Origin: an uncultured Gemmiger sp.
GTDB taxonomy: Bacteria > Bacillota > Clostridia > Oscillospirales > Ruminococcaceae
NCBI GenBank assembly: GCA_949295035.1
Contig: CASFJO010000054.1
Coordinates: forward strand, 1-35,532
Length of the DNA stretch: 35,532 nt
Direction of reading: 5' to 3'
In this document: positions 14,883 through 23,860 of the stretch, one piece after another
Position numbering within the stretch: position 1 is the first letter of the stretch
How the letters are laid out: the number at the start of each line of letters is the position of its first letter
Position numbers and translations under genes: made by a program
The notes under the pieces: generated by a model
Seen by the model: only the letters and a program-made list of their open reading frames with translations
Database searches by the model: none
What the model was told of the DNA's origin: nothing

Positions 14883-16250
14883 TCAGTTGGGCAGGGTGTC
14901 GCCGGCTTCGTCCAGCCGGCCCTCCCAAAGAAAATACCGGGTCTCCCGCAGGATCACCCCGCTGAGCAGCAGTACGGCGATCAGGTTGGGAAACGCCATC
15001 AGCCCGTTCATCAGATCGGCAAAGTTCCACACGATGTCCAGGCTGACCACCGCGCCCAGGAACACCGCCGCCAGAAACGCCAGCCGGTACAGCAGCACCC
15101 CTCTGGCGCCGGTCAGGTATTCCATGCAGCGCTCGCCGTAGTAACTCCAGCCCAGGATGGTGGTAAAGGCAAAGATCGACAGGGCCACCGTCAGCACATA
15201 CTGCCCGCCGGGCAGCACGCTGAAGGCCAGCCGGGTCATGGCGTCATCGCCCGCGCCCGCGTACTGTTCCGGGCTGCGCAGCATGCCGCTGACCACCACG
15301 ATGCCGGTCATGGCGCAGATGATCACCGTGTCCCAGAAGGTGCCGGTCATGGACACCAGCGCCTGCCGCACCGGGTTGCGGGTCTGGGCGCTGGCCGCCG
15401 CGATGGGGGCGGTGCCCAGACCGCTCTCGTTGGAGAACAGCCCCCGGGCCATGCCGTACCGGCAGGCGATCATCAGCGCGCCGCCGGCAAAGCCGCCCGC
15501 GGCGGCCTGCCAGCCAAAAGCGCTTTTTACGATGGTGGCCACCGCCGGCAGGATGTAGGCCCGGTTCAAAAACAGAATGGCCAGGCAGCCCACGATGTAA
15601 AACAGGCTCATGAAAGGCACCAGCTTTTCGCATACCCGGGAGATCGCCTGGACCCCGCCCAGAACGACCAGGGCGGTAATCAGCGCCACGGCCAGGCCGC
15701 TGGCCCAGGTGGGCACGCCGAAGGTGGTGCGGATCACATCGCTGATGGCGTGGCTCTGCACCGTGCTTCCGGTGCCAAAGGTGGCAAGCACGGTGAGTGC
15801 CGCGAAGGCCACGGCCAGCCATTTTTTGCCAAGCCCCTGTTCAATGGTATACATGGGGCCGCCCACCACGGCGCCCCGCTTGCTGCGCACCCGGTACTTG
15901 ACTGCCAGCAGCGCCTCGCCGTATTTGGTGGCGATGCCGAACACCCCGGTCAGCCAGCACCAGAGCACTGCCCCGGGGCCGCCCAGCGCGATGGCGGTGG
16001 ACACCCCGATGATGTTGCCGGTGCCGATGGTGGCGGCCAGCGCGGTGGCCAGAGCCCCGAACTGGCTGATCTCGCCCTGGGCGCCCTCGTCCGGATGCAG
16101 GCTCATCCGGATGGCCTTGCCGGTGTACCGCTGGATGAACCGCAGCCGTACCGTGAGGAACAGATGGGTGCCCAGCAGTATCACCAGGATCGGCCCGTTC
16201 CAGATGAAGTCGCTGCACGTCTTGATCAGATGGTTGACCGTTTGCATCAT
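14883..16250 (-). CDS. Sodium:alanine/glycine symporter (AGCS family)
   Basis: This 455-residue membrane protein has about eleven membrane segments and the AGCS hallmark region: GALATALAATIGTGNIIGVS followed by TAIALGGPGAVLWCWLTGVFG. Near the middle is the family segment GLFSNESGLGTAPIAAASA. It takes up alanine or glycine with Na+ (or H+), so it could use the Na+ gradient set by Rnf. The start is the first ATG of an ATG-ATG pair at 16250, with GGAGAGGAGAG six bases upstream; the longer frame to 16331 precedes the promoter. A GC hairpin lies in its leader at about 16273-16290. Confidence 0.93.
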   Translation of the reverse strand: MMQTVNHLIKTCSDFIWNGPILVILLGTHLFLTVRLRFIQRYTGKAIRMSLHPDEGAQGEISQFGALATALAATIGTGNIIGVSTAIALGGPGAVLWCWLTGVFGIATKYGEALLAVKYRVRSKRGAVVGGPMYTIEQGLGKKWLAVAFAALTVLATFGTGSTVQSHAISDVIRTTFGVPTWASGLAVALITALVVLGGVQAISRVCEKLVPFMSLFYIVGCLAILFLNRAYILPAVATIVKSAFGWQAAAGGFAGGALMIACRYGMARGLFSNESGLGTAPIAAASAQTRNPVRQALVSMTGTFWDTVIICAMTGIVVVSGMLRSPEQYAGAGDDAMTRLAFSVLPGGQYVLTVALSIFAFTTILGWSYYGERCMEYLTGARGVLLYRLAFLAAVFLGAVVSLDIVWNFADLMNGLMAFPNLIAVLLLSGVILRETRYFLWEGRLDEAGDTLPN

Positions 16251-16301
16251 ACAAAACTCTCCTCTCCCCTCCGCGCCGCCGTGCGGCGCGGGTATTGGAT
16301 A

Positions 16302-16310
16302 ATCATACCA
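16302..16310 (-). promoter_or_regulatory. Promoter of the AGCS symporter gene (extended -10)
   Basis: The minus strand reads TGGTATGAT about 50 bases before the ATG. Downstream gene position and the TGn extension support it; no clear -35. Confidence 0.5.
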
Positions 16311-16355
16311 TAGGGGATGCCCGCCGCGCAACGGCGCGCGGGAGAAAGAGAGAAC

Positions 16356-16742
16356 TCAGGCGTCCTGATCGTCAGCTTCGGGCAGGGTGCGCACCCCAAA
16401 GAGAAAGTACAGCATGTGCCCCGCCCAGACCAGCGCCAGGATCACCCGGCCCGCCGGCACCCGCTCCATCAAGGCGAACCCCACCGCCATAGTCAGGGTC
16501 ACCAGGGTCATGATCCGCCGCTTGACCCGCCGGGTCATGCCCCGGCCGGCCACAAAGCTGGCCAGGTTTTCCTTATATAAGCGGGTGGCCAGAAACCACC
16601 GGTGCAGCCGCTCGGAACTGCGGGCGAAGCAGAAGGCCGCCAGCAGCAGAAAGGGAAAGGCGGGCAGCAGCGGCAGCGCCGCCCCCAGAGCCCCCAGCCC
16701 CAGCCCGGCAAAGCCGCCGGCCAGATACAGCAGTTTTTTCAT
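16356..16742 (-). CDS. DUF454 (YbaN-like) small membrane protein
   Basis: This 128-residue protein has two N-terminal hydrophobic segments with the family pattern GLGLGALGAALPLLPAFPFL and LLLAAFCFARSSERLHRW. A basic stretch (RRVKRRIM) and two more membrane segments follow. DUF454 proteins have no established activity. AGGAGGAG precedes the ATG at 16742, whose ATGA overlaps the stop of the YgbA-like gene. It is the last gene of a four-gene unit starting with CydDC-like transporters. Confidence 0.87.
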   Translation of the reverse strand: MKKLLYLAGGFAGLGLGALGAALPLLPAFPFLLLAAFCFARSSERLHRWFLATRLYKENLASFVAGRGMTRRVKRRIMTLVTLTMAVGFALMERVPAGRVILALVWAGHMLYFLFGVRTLPEADDQDA

Positions 16743-17095
16743 GCGATCTCCTCCGATCTGTGTGGGCGCCGCTTGTGGCGCAGGGTGTTGGCGATATGGC
16801 GCAGCGCCCATACCGGGTGGCGCAGCAGCATCCGGGGCCCCGCCCAGCGCATCACCTCCCGGATGCGCTGGCGCATGGCGGGGGCGTAGCAGGGGTGGGG
16901 GCAGCTGGAGCAGAAGGTCTTTTCCGCCATGCGGGGGCAGCGCTCGCTGCGGGCGCGGGCGTAGCGGGCCAGGGCCGCGCACTCCGGGCAGAGCCCGCCG
17001 CCGGCGCTGCCGTGATGGGCCCGGCAGTACAGCCCGATCATTTCCGATACCATCTCGCTCTCCCGCGTCCGGCGGGCTTCGATGTCCCGGCTCAT
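16739..17095 (-). CDS. YgbA-like Cys-rich protein (nitrous oxide-stimulated promoter family)
   Basis: This 118-residue cytoplasmic protein carries spaced cysteines: LYCRAHH near residue 24, CPEC, then CPRMAEKTFCSSCPHPCY. A basic tail includes VMRWAGPRMLLRHPVWALRH. This pattern matches the YgbA family, named for an Escherichia coli gene induced by nitric oxide. The cysteines and His pair suggest a metal or iron-sulfur site. The start has AAGGAGGA upstream and overlaps the transporter stop as ATGA; its own stop overlaps the DUF454 start. A role in nitrosative-stress response or metal handling is inference. Confidence 0.85.
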   Translation of the reverse strand: MSRDIEARRTRESEMVSEMIGLYCRAHHGSAGGGLCPECAALARYARARSERCPRMAEKTFCSSCPHPCYAPAMRQRIREVMRWAGPRMLLRHPVWALRHIANTLRHKRRPHRSEEIA

Positions 17096-18768
17096 GCCAG
17101 CCGTCCTCCTTCCATGGTCAGCACCCGGTCCGCCGCCTGCAGGGTGGAGGGCCGGTGGCTCACGATCAGCACCGTGCGCCCCGCCCGCTGGCGGCGCAGC
17201 GCCCGCAGGATCACCGCCTCGTTCAGGCTGTCCAGGTTGCTGGTGGGTTCGTCCAGCAGCAAAAAGGGCGCGTCGTGCAAAAACGCCCGGGCCAGCCCCA
17301 GCCGCTGCCGCTCCCCGCCGGAGAGGGCGTCCCCCAGCTCACCCACCGGGGTGTCGTACCCTTGGGGCAGGCGCTGGATGAACTCGTGCACCGAAGCCAT
17401 CCGGCAGGCGGCCTCCAGTTCCGCCTGGGTGGCGTCGGGTTTCGCGATCCGCAGATTGGCGGCGATGCTGTCCCGGAACAGGTGGGTCTCCTGGGTCACC
17501 AGCGCCTCCATCTGCCGCAGCCGGGCGGTGTCGATGGCCTCCACCGGCGCGCCGGCCACCTCCACCCGGCCTTTCTGTGCCTGCCAGAACCGCATGAACA
17601 GCCGCAGCAGGGTGCTTTTGCCGCTGCCGCTGGGCCCGCAGATGCCCACCATCGCCCCTTCCGGGATGGTCAGGCACACATCCTCCAGCACCGGCCGGTC
17701 GCCGTAGGCAAAACCCACATCCTCCGCCCGGGCCCCGGTGAAGGGGCCGGGGTCGGGCTGGCCGGTCAGCTCGGGGGCGGCGGGGGCCTCGTCCAGCAGG
17801 TCCAGCACCCGGCCCGCCGCCGCCAGGGTGGTCTGCAGGGTGCTGCCCAGCCCGGCCAGCGCCGCCGTGGGCCCAAAGGACCCCATCAGCGCCAGGGTGG
17901 GCAGCAGCACGCCGGGCAGATCCACCGCGCCGCGGGCGTAGAGCGCCGAGGCGGCGGCCAGCATCCCGATGTCAAAGGCCAGCATCACCGCGCCGGCCAC
18001 CGCCTGGGCCCGGGCCGCCTGGGCCCGCATCCGGTCCTCCCGGGCCGCCAGGTCCCGGGCGCGGCGCTCCAGCCCCGCCATCCGGGCCTCGCCCGCGCCG
18101 TACTGCAGAATTTCCGGCAGCCCCCGCAAACTCTCCAGCATATAGCCGCTCAGCTCAGCGGCCCCGTCCCGGGCCAGACGGGCGTCCTGCCCGCCCCAGC
18201 GGGCCACCGCCAGCGGCACCGCCAGCCCCACCGTCAGCCAGGCGGCCAGGGCCAGCAGCCCCAGCAGCGGGTGAAAGGAGGCGATGAACGCCCCCATCAC
18301 CCCGCTGAACAGCACCGCGATCAGCACGGGGGAGAGGGTATGGGCGTAGAACACCTCCAGCAACTCGATGTCGGAGGTGATCAGGCTGATCAGGTCGCCC
18401 CGGTCCCGGCCCTCCAGTTTGGCGGGGCAGAGCCGCCGCAGCGCCCGGAACACCTGGTCCCGCACCAGGGCCAGCAGTTTGAAGGCGATAAAATGGTTGC
18501 AGGCCTGCTCGCCGTAGCGCAGCAGCCCCCGCAGCACAGCAAACACCGCCAGCAGCGTCAGGGCCGCGCCGGCGGAGAGAGGCAGGGGATATCCGCCCGC
18601 CGCCAGCGCCGCGCCGGCCCCCAGCACGGTCAGAAAGGCCGCGCACAGATGCCCGGCCAGCCCGGCCAGCACCGCCAGAACCATATACCCGGCCAGCGGC
18701 CGCACCAGTGCCGCCAGCCGCCCCATCACCGCCGGGGCGGAGCGTTTCGTTTGTTTGTTCACAGGCAT
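17092..18768 (-). CDS. CydC-like ABC exporter, fused membrane and ATPase domains
   Basis: This 558-residue half-transporter has six N-terminal membrane segments (about residues 15-300) followed by an ATPase domain: GPSGSGKST (Walker A), the Q-loop TQET, LSGGERQRLGLARAF (signature), LLLDEPTSN (Walker B) and SHRPS (switch His). With the next half-transporter it should form a heterodimer. CydDC in E. coli exports cysteine/glutathione or handles heme; the substrate here is unknown and no cytochrome bd gene is nearby. AAAAGGAGG precedes the ATG at 18768, which overlaps the upstream stop by 10 bases. Confidence 0.9.
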   Translation of the reverse strand: MPVNKQTKRSAPAVMGRLAALVRPLAGYMVLAVLAGLAGHLCAAFLTVLGAGAALAAGGYPLPLSAGAALTLLAVFAVLRGLLRYGEQACNHFIAFKLLALVRDQVFRALRRLCPAKLEGRDRGDLISLITSDIELLEVFYAHTLSPVLIAVLFSGVMGAFIASFHPLLGLLALAAWLTVGLAVPLAVARWGGQDARLARDGAAELSGYMLESLRGLPEILQYGAGEARMAGLERRARDLAAREDRMRAQAARAQAVAGAVMLAFDIGMLAAASALYARGAVDLPGVLLPTLALMGSFGPTAALAGLGSTLQTTLAAAGRVLDLLDEAPAAPELTGQPDPGPFTGARAEDVGFAYGDRPVLEDVCLTIPEGAMVGICGPSGSGKSTLLRLFMRFWQAQKGRVEVAGAPVEAIDTARLRQMEALVTQETHLFRDSIAANLRIAKPDATQAELEAACRMASVHEFIQRLPQGYDTPVGELGDALSGGERQRLGLARAFLHDAPFLLLDEPTSNLDSLNEAVILRALRRQRAGRTVLIVSHRPSTLQAADRVLTMEGGRLA

Positions 18769-20498
18769 GCCGCCTCCTTTTCTCCCTCGTGCTCCAGCTC
18801 CTGCTGGGTGTTCCACAGCCGGGCGTACAGCCCGCCCGCCGCCAGCAGTTCCTCGTGCCGGCCCTGCTGCACCGTGCGGCCCTGCTCCAGCACATAGATG
18901 CGGTCCGCCCCGGCGGCCGCCGCCAGCCGGTGGGTGATCAGCAGCACCGCCCGGCTGCGGGCCAGCCGGCGGATCTGCGCCAGGATTTGCTCCTCGCTCT
19001 CCGCGTCGATGTTGGAGGTGGCCTCGTCAAAGATGTACACCGGGCTGTCGTGCAGCAGCGCCCGGGCCAGCGCCAGCCGCTGCCGCTGCCCGCCGGACAG
19101 GTTCGCCCCCCGCTCGGCCACCGGCGCGTCCAGGTCGCCCGCCTGCCGGGCAAACCCCGCCAGGTCCGCCTGTTCCAGCGCGGCCCAGAGCCGTTCGTCG
19201 GTGGCGCCGGGAGCGGCCAGCCGCAGGTTCTCCGCCAGAGTGCCCTTGCACAGCCAGGCGTCGTGGCCCAGGCAGGTCACGGTGCGCAAAAGGTCGGCCT
19301 CGTCCAGCGCCTCCAGCGGCACGCCGCCCATCGTCACCTCGCCCTGCCAGCCGCGCACCCGGCCGGTCAGGATGGCGGCCAGGGTGCTCTTGCCGCAGCC
19401 GCTCTCCCCCACCAGGGCCACCAGGCCCCGGGCGGGCAGCTCCAGCTCCGCTTCGCGCAGCACCTGCCGCCCCGGCTCATAGCCGAAGCGCAGCCCCCGG
19501 CAGCGGATGGCCGTCTCCCCGGCGGGCAGCCGCGCGCTGCCCCGGTGCGGTTCCGGCGTGTCCAGTAGCCGGAAGATGCGGTCGGCCGCCGCCATGCCGT
19601 TCATGGCGATGTGAAAATAGCTGCCCAGCTGCCGCATGGGCAGGAAAAAGTCCGCCGAGAGCAGCAGCACCAGCACCAGACCGCCCAACTCCAGCCGACC
19701 GGCGGCATACCCCCGCACCGCCAGGCCGATGCCCAGCGCCGCCCCGCCAAAGGCCACCAGGTCCATGATGCTGATGGAGTTCAGCTGCATGGTCAGCACC
19801 CGCATGGTGATGCGGCGGAACCGCTCCGCCTCCTGGTTCATCTCCCGGTTGCGGCGCTCGTCCGCCTGATAAATTTTCAGGGTGGTCAGCCCCTGCAGAT
19901 TCTCCAGAAAACTGTCCCCCAAAGCGGTGTACTGGCCCCAGTATTTGCCCAGCAGCTTTTTGGCCCAGGTCTGCACCGCGGCGATGGCCGCCGGGATCAG
20001 CGGCACGCAGACCAGCAAAGCCGCCGCCGCCGGCAGGCACACCGGCGCCAGCACCGCGAACAGGGTCAGCGGGGCCAGCATGCTGTAAAAGAACTGGGGC
20101 AGGTAGGCGGAGAAATAGCTCTCCAGCTGGTCCACCCCTTCCACCGCGGCCTGCACCACCTCGGCGGTGTTCACCTGCTGGCGGTAGGCCGGGCCCAGCC
20201 GCAGCAGCTTGCTATAGATCTGCCGGCGCAGGGCCAGTTTTACCGCCCGGCTGGCCTGGTGGGCCATCCGGGCCGCGGCCTCGGTGCAGACCATCCGCAC
20301 CGCCGCCGCCCCCGCCAGCGCCAGCCAGAACCCGGCCCCGGGCACCCCTTCGCCCGCTGCCAGCCGCCCGATGGCCCGGGCGATCAGCCCCATCGCCGTC
20401 AGGTTGGCCCCCAGCGCCGCCCATTGCAGCGCCACGCTGGCCGCGATCCGCGGGCGGCTCTCCCGCACCGTGCCGATCAGCCGTTTGTTGATCATCAT
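18759..20498 (-). CDS. CydD-like ABC exporter, fused membrane and ATPase domains
   Basis: This half-transporter of about 580 residues has N-terminal membrane segments and a C-terminal ATPase with GESGCGKST (Walker A), NLSGGQRQRLALARALL (signature), VYIFDEATSNID (Walker B) and ITHRLA. It is the first gene of the four-gene leftward unit and should pair with the CydC-like gene it overlaps. The start is one of two adjacent ATGs (20498 or 20495) with GAGAGGG upstream; the second has the better spacing. The frame extends to 20543 without support. The leader region carries repeated CTAAC motifs. Confidence 0.9.
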   Translation of the reverse strand: MMINKRLIGTVRESRPRIAASVALQWAALGANLTAMGLIARAIGRLAAGEGVPGAGFWLALAGAAAVRMVCTEAAARMAHQASRAVKLALRRQIYSKLLRLGPAYRQQVNTAEVVQAAVEGVDQLESYFSAYLPQFFYSMLAPLTLFAVLAPVCLPAAAALLVCVPLIPAAIAAVQTWAKKLLGKYWGQYTALGDSFLENLQGLTTLKIYQADERRNREMNQEAERFRRITMRVLTMQLNSISIMDLVAFGGAALGIGLAVRGYAAGRLELGGLVLVLLLSADFFLPMRQLGSYFHIAMNGMAAADRIFRLLDTPEPHRGSARLPAGETAIRCRGLRFGYEPGRQVLREAELELPARGLVALVGESGCGKSTLAAILTGRVRGWQGEVTMGGVPLEALDEADLLRTVTCLGHDAWLCKGTLAENLRLAAPGATDERLWAALEQADLAGFARQAGDLDAPVAERGANLSGGQRQRLALARALLHDSPVYIFDEATSNIDAESEEQILAQIRRLARSRAVLLITHRLAAAAGADRIYVLEQGRTVQQGRHEELLAAGGLYARLWNTQQELEHEGEKEAACL

Positions 20499-20554
20499 CG
20501 TCCCTCTCATCCTTTCCCTGGTGTTCACCCGATGGTTTGGCAAACAAAACTGAT

Positions 20555-20618
20555 GTTAGATAAAACTAACCAACGGGCAAAAAAAGAAGCGGCGCCTAAC
20601 AAGTTCGCGCCAACTAAC
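20555..20618. promoter_or_regulatory. Candidate operator: GTTAG-N6-CTAAC palindrome plus two CTAAC copies
   Basis: GTTAG (20555-20559) and CTAAC (20566-20570) form a perfect inverted repeat. Two more CTAAC copies lie at 20596-20600 and 20614-20618 in the same orientation. The palindrome overlaps TTTTATCTA on the minus strand, a weak -10-like element about 60 bases before the CydD-like start. The AT-rich patch contrasts with the GC-rich surroundings. The binding protein is not identifiable. Confidence 0.4.
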
Positions 20619-20708
20619 TTCCCGGCACAGCTTACCACAGCCGCCCCGGGCCTGTCAAGGGAAAAACCGGATCTGGCGGGATTTTCCGCCCCCGGCAGGC
20701 AAAACCCG

Positions 20709-20737
20709 TTTTCACCGCCGCCAAAGCGTGGTATAAT
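20709..20737 (+). promoter_or_regulatory. Promoter of the PepV-like dipeptidase gene
   Basis: TTTTCA (20709-20714), a 17-base spacer and TGGTATAAT (20729-20737, -10 at 20732-20737) form a good promoter 45 bases before the ATG. Confidence 0.72.
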
Positions 20738-20782
20738 ATCCCCAAATCGCGCGCATTTTTGCAGCAAAGGAGAACACAAAGC

Positions 20783-22168
20783 ATGACCAGTGCATACAAG
20801 GACAAGATCGAGGCCTTCGTCCGGGCCAATGAGGAGAATGTGATCCGGGATATCAAGCGGCTGGTGGACGTTCCCAGCGTGGCGGGCGCTCCCGAACCCG
20901 GCGCGCCCAATGGGGCCGGACCCGCCGCCGCCCTGAAGGAGGCGCTGGCCCTGGCCGGGGAGATGGGGCTGGCCACCGGCCAGTTCGAGGGCCACATGGG
21001 CTGGGCGGAGCTGCCCGGCGCCACCGATAAGCAGATCGCCACCATCACCCATCTGGATGTGGTGCCCGCCGGCAACGGCTGGACCGGCGATCCCTTCAAC
21101 ATGCGGGTGCAGGACGGCTGGCTGATCGGCCGCGGCGTGGCCGACGACAAGGGCCCCGGCGTGCTCTGCCTGTACGCCCTCAAGTTCCTGAAAGAAAACC
21201 ATGTGCCGCTGAAGTACTCGGTGCGGGCCCTGCTGGGCACCAGCGAGGAGACCGGCATGGAGGATGTGGACCGCTATCTGGCGGGCAACAAGGCCCCGGA
21301 TTTCTGCTTCAGCCCGGACGCGGAGTTCCCGGTCTGCAACGGGGAGAAGGGGCAGTTCCGGGCCGACCTGGTCAGCCCGGTCTGCGGCGGCGCGGTGCTG
21401 GCTTTTGAGGGCGGCGTGGCCTTCAACGCGGTGGCCGACCGGGCCGCCGCCCTGGTGCGGGCCGAGGGGCTTGCCCCCGCCGAGCACATCACCCTGGAAC
21501 CCGGCGAACAGCCGGGTACCGTCTGGGTGCGGGGCTGGGGCAAGAGCGGCCACGCCGCCATGCCGGAGGGAACCCGCAACGCCATCGGGCTGGTGGTGGA
21601 TTACCTGTTGGCCAACCGGGTGGGCAACGAAGCGGAGACCGCCTACTTCCAGGCGCTGCACAAGCTGCACGCCTCCACCGACGGCAGCGCCCTGGGCATC
21701 GCCGCGGACGACGGCCTGTTCACCCCGCTCACCGTGGTCGGCGGCACCATGCGGATGGAGAACGGCCGGATGATCCAGTCGGTGGACAGCCGGTTCCCCA
21801 CCAACACCACCGGCGAGACCATCCAAAAGGCCCTGACCGCCGTATGCGGCGGCGCAGCGGCGGTGGAACATGTGAGCGTGGCGGCGCCCTTCTACATCGA
21901 GGCGGACGCGGCCCCGATCCGGGCGCTGATCGACACCTACAACGAGGTCACCGGCGAGAACGCCCGGCCCTTCACCATGGGCGGCGGCACCTATGCCCGG
22001 CACTTCCCGCTGGCGGTGAGCTTCGGCCCCGAGCGCCAGGACCTGCAGCTGCCCGACTTTGCCGGCCCGATGCACGGCGCCAATGAGGGCGCCAGGATCG
22101 AGCACCTGATGCAGGCGCTCACGATCTACATCCTGGCCCTGCTGCGGCTGCAGGAGATCGAACTGTAA
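20783..22168 (+). CDS. pepV: PepV/Sapep-type M20 metallo-dipeptidase
   Basis: This 461-residue cytoplasmic zinc peptidase cleaves dipeptides and some beta-Ala or D-Ala peptides. Zinc ligands and catalytic residues are visible: ITHLDVVPAG (His), GVADDKGP (Asp), GTSEETG (catalytic and ligand Glu), FSPDAEFPV (Asp) and GGGTYARHFP near the C-terminus (His). The length is normal for PepV (about 465). The ATG at 20783 has AAAGGAG 10-11 bases upstream; an in-frame ATG eight codons earlier precedes this site. It runs divergently from the CydDC-like operon, and the next gene follows after a 71-base gap with a strong hairpin. Confidence 0.93.
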   Translation: MTSAYKDKIEAFVRANEENVIRDIKRLVDVPSVAGAPEPGAPNGAGPAAALKEALALAGEMGLATGQFEGHMGWAELPGATDKQIATITHLDVVPAGNGWTGDPFNMRVQDGWLIGRGVADDKGPGVLCLYALKFLKENHVPLKYSVRALLGTSEETGMEDVDRYLAGNKAPDFCFSPDAEFPVCNGEKGQFRADLVSPVCGGAVLAFEGGVAFNAVADRAAALVRAEGLAPAEHITLEPGEQPGTVWVRGWGKSGHAAMPEGTRNAIGLVVDYLLANRVGNEAETAYFQALHKLHASTDGSALGIAADDGLFTPLTVVGGTMRMENGRMIQSVDSRFPTNTTGETIQKALTAVCGGAAAVEHVSVAAPFYIEADAAPIRALIDTYNEVTGENARPFTMGGGTYARHFPLAVSFGPERQDLQLPDFAGPMHGANEGARIEHLMQALTIYILALLRLQEIEL

Positions 22169-22182
22169 CACGATGATGCGCC

Positions 22183-22218
22183 GGAAGGCGGCCCGGCCGC
22201 GGCGCCGGGCCGCCTTCC
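22183..22218 (+). repeat. Perfect 14-base intergenic stem-loop without U run
   Basis: GGAAGGCGGCCCGG (22183-22196) pairs with CCGGGCCGCCTTCC (22205-22218) around eight bases. It lies between pepV and the GT39-like gene and ends 21 bases before the latter's ATG. With no T run it is not a standard terminator; it may be a processing or stability element. Confidence 0.55.
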
Positions 22219-22239
22219 GCGGCGTGAGGAGGAACCTTC

Positions 22240-23838
22240 ATGCGTATTTTTCGCGACCGACGCCGGCTGCTGGTGCTGATCGCGCTGGCCGCGCTGATCC
22301 TGCTGGGCGGCGTGATGCGGATCAGCGCCTGCTGGAAGGGATACCCCATCCTGCAGGGGGCGGACGAATCCATTGTGGTGAACCAGGCCATCAGCCTGCT
22401 GGAACGCCATTCCCTGCTGGTGGAGTTCTACGACTGGCCGGCCCATCTGCTGATCAAGGCCTGCGCGCTGATCTTTGAAGCCTACAGCCAGCTGCGGTTC
22501 GGCCAGCCCGCCGTGGCGATCTATCCGCTGAATCCCGCCTCCTTTTATGTGCTGGCCCGGAGCTTTACGGCCCTGCTGGGGGTGCTGATGATCCCGCTGG
22601 CCTTCTGGATCTGCGAGACGGTCAAAAAAGGGGCCGGGCTTTTTGGCGCGGCGGCCTTTGCCTTCTTTGGTGTGTATGTTGAGCACTCCGGCTATGACAC
22701 GACCGACGTGCCGCTGGCGTTCTTTACCCTGCTGACCATCGCGCTGGCCATCCGGTATCTGGACAAGGCCACCTGGGGCCGGCTGGCCGCTTTGTGTGTG
22801 TGCGTGGGCGTGGGGATCACGGTCAAGTACACAGGGGCGCTGGCCTGCCTGCTGATCGCGGTGGTGGTCTGCGTCGAGGCCTGGCGCACCCGCCGGCCGC
22901 GGCTGGTGATCCTGGGCGGGGCCTTCAGCGTGGCGGTGGTCTTTGCCAGCTTCTTTTTTCTGGCGCCCAACCTGGTCATCAACTGGGGGCGCACCGTCTG
23001 GCAGCTGGGGGTCGAGGCCCGGGGCGAGTACGGCCTGCTGCCCTTTTTCATCAAACTGCGGGACTACGCCCTCACCTGGATCAACGCCGGCCCCGGGGTG
23101 GAAGGTGTGCTTTTGGCGGCGGTGGGCGCGGTCTGGCTGGCCCGCCGCTGGCGGGCGCGGTATCTGCCGTTGTTTTTGGGGTTTGTCTACTGGCTGGCCC
23201 TGAGTGCCATGGGCATGTGGTGGGTGCGCTGGGGCACCCCCTTCTACACCGCGCCGCTGCTGCTGGCTGCACTGGGCGCCAGCGCCTGCCTCGATCGGGT
23301 GCGGGCCGCCCTGGCGGCAAAACCCCGGGGCTGGAAGGCGCTGGCCAAACCGGTGCTGGCGGGGCTGGTGAGCCTGGCGGTGGCGGCGGGCACCGTGAGC
23401 GGCGGGCTGCTGGCCTGGGCCCGCTGCCTGGCCACCCAGATCATTCCGGCCTCCATCGCCTGGTGCGAGGAGAACGGCGTCGCCGAGACGGACTGCCTGT
23501 ACAACGGCTACACGGCTTTCGCGGTCTCCTGGGCGGCGGAACTGGGCTGTTCGGTGGATGAAAACGGCGCGCTGACCACCCCGAAGGGCAAGGAGGACGC
23601 CCACTACGCGCTGATCGGCACCCTGTACAAACGGTTCCTGGACGATCCGGCCCTGGCCGACGCGGCCGCCGGCTACCGCTACATCTTTGCCAACTGGACC
23701 CTTGTGCATACCTTTGAAGAATGGGCGCCGTCCAGCCCGCTGGCCTGCGTGAACACCGCCTTCAGCCTGGCCCGGATCGCCTGGCTGGCCGGGGGCGGGA
23801 TGGCCGGCGACCCGATCCTTGTCTACCAGCGGGGCTGA
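22240..23838 (+). CDS. GT39/ArnT-like integral membrane glycosyltransferase
   Basis: This 532-residue protein has an N-terminal membrane segment, an acidic extracellular loop GADESIVVNQA (Asp-Glu as expected of GT-C enzymes), and about ten further hydrophobic segments. A soluble C-terminal domain follows (CLYNGYTAFAVSWAAELG). The pattern fits the PMT/ArnT superfamily, which transfers sugars from polyprenyl-phosphate donors on the outer face of the membrane. Substrate and acceptor are unknown. AGGAGGA precedes the ATG. It ends at a strong bidirectional terminator. Confidence 0.82.
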   Translation: MRIFRDRRRLLVLIALAALILLGGVMRISACWKGYPILQGADESIVVNQAISLLERHSLLVEFYDWPAHLLIKACALIFEAYSQLRFGQPAVAIYPLNPASFYVLARSFTALLGVLMIPLAFWICETVKKGAGLFGAAAFAFFGVYVEHSGYDTTDVPLAFFTLLTIALAIRYLDKATWGRLAALCVCVGVGITVKYTGALACLLIAVVVCVEAWRTRRPRLVILGGAFSVAVVFASFFFLAPNLVINWGRTVWQLGVEARGEYGLLPFFIKLRDYALTWINAGPGVEGVLLAAVGAVWLARRWRARYLPLFLGFVYWLALSAMGMWWVRWGTPFYTAPLLLAALGASACLDRVRAALAAKPRGWKALAKPVLAGLVSLAVAAGTVSGGLLAWARCLATQIIPASIAWCEENGVAETDCLYNGYTAFAVSWAAELGCSVDENGALTTPKGKEDAHYALIGTLYKRFLDDPALADAAAGYRYIFANWTLVHTFEEWAPSSPLACVNTAFSLARIAWLAGGGMAGDPILVYQRG

Positions 23839-23860
23839 ACAGGCCTCTTTTCTCCACAAG

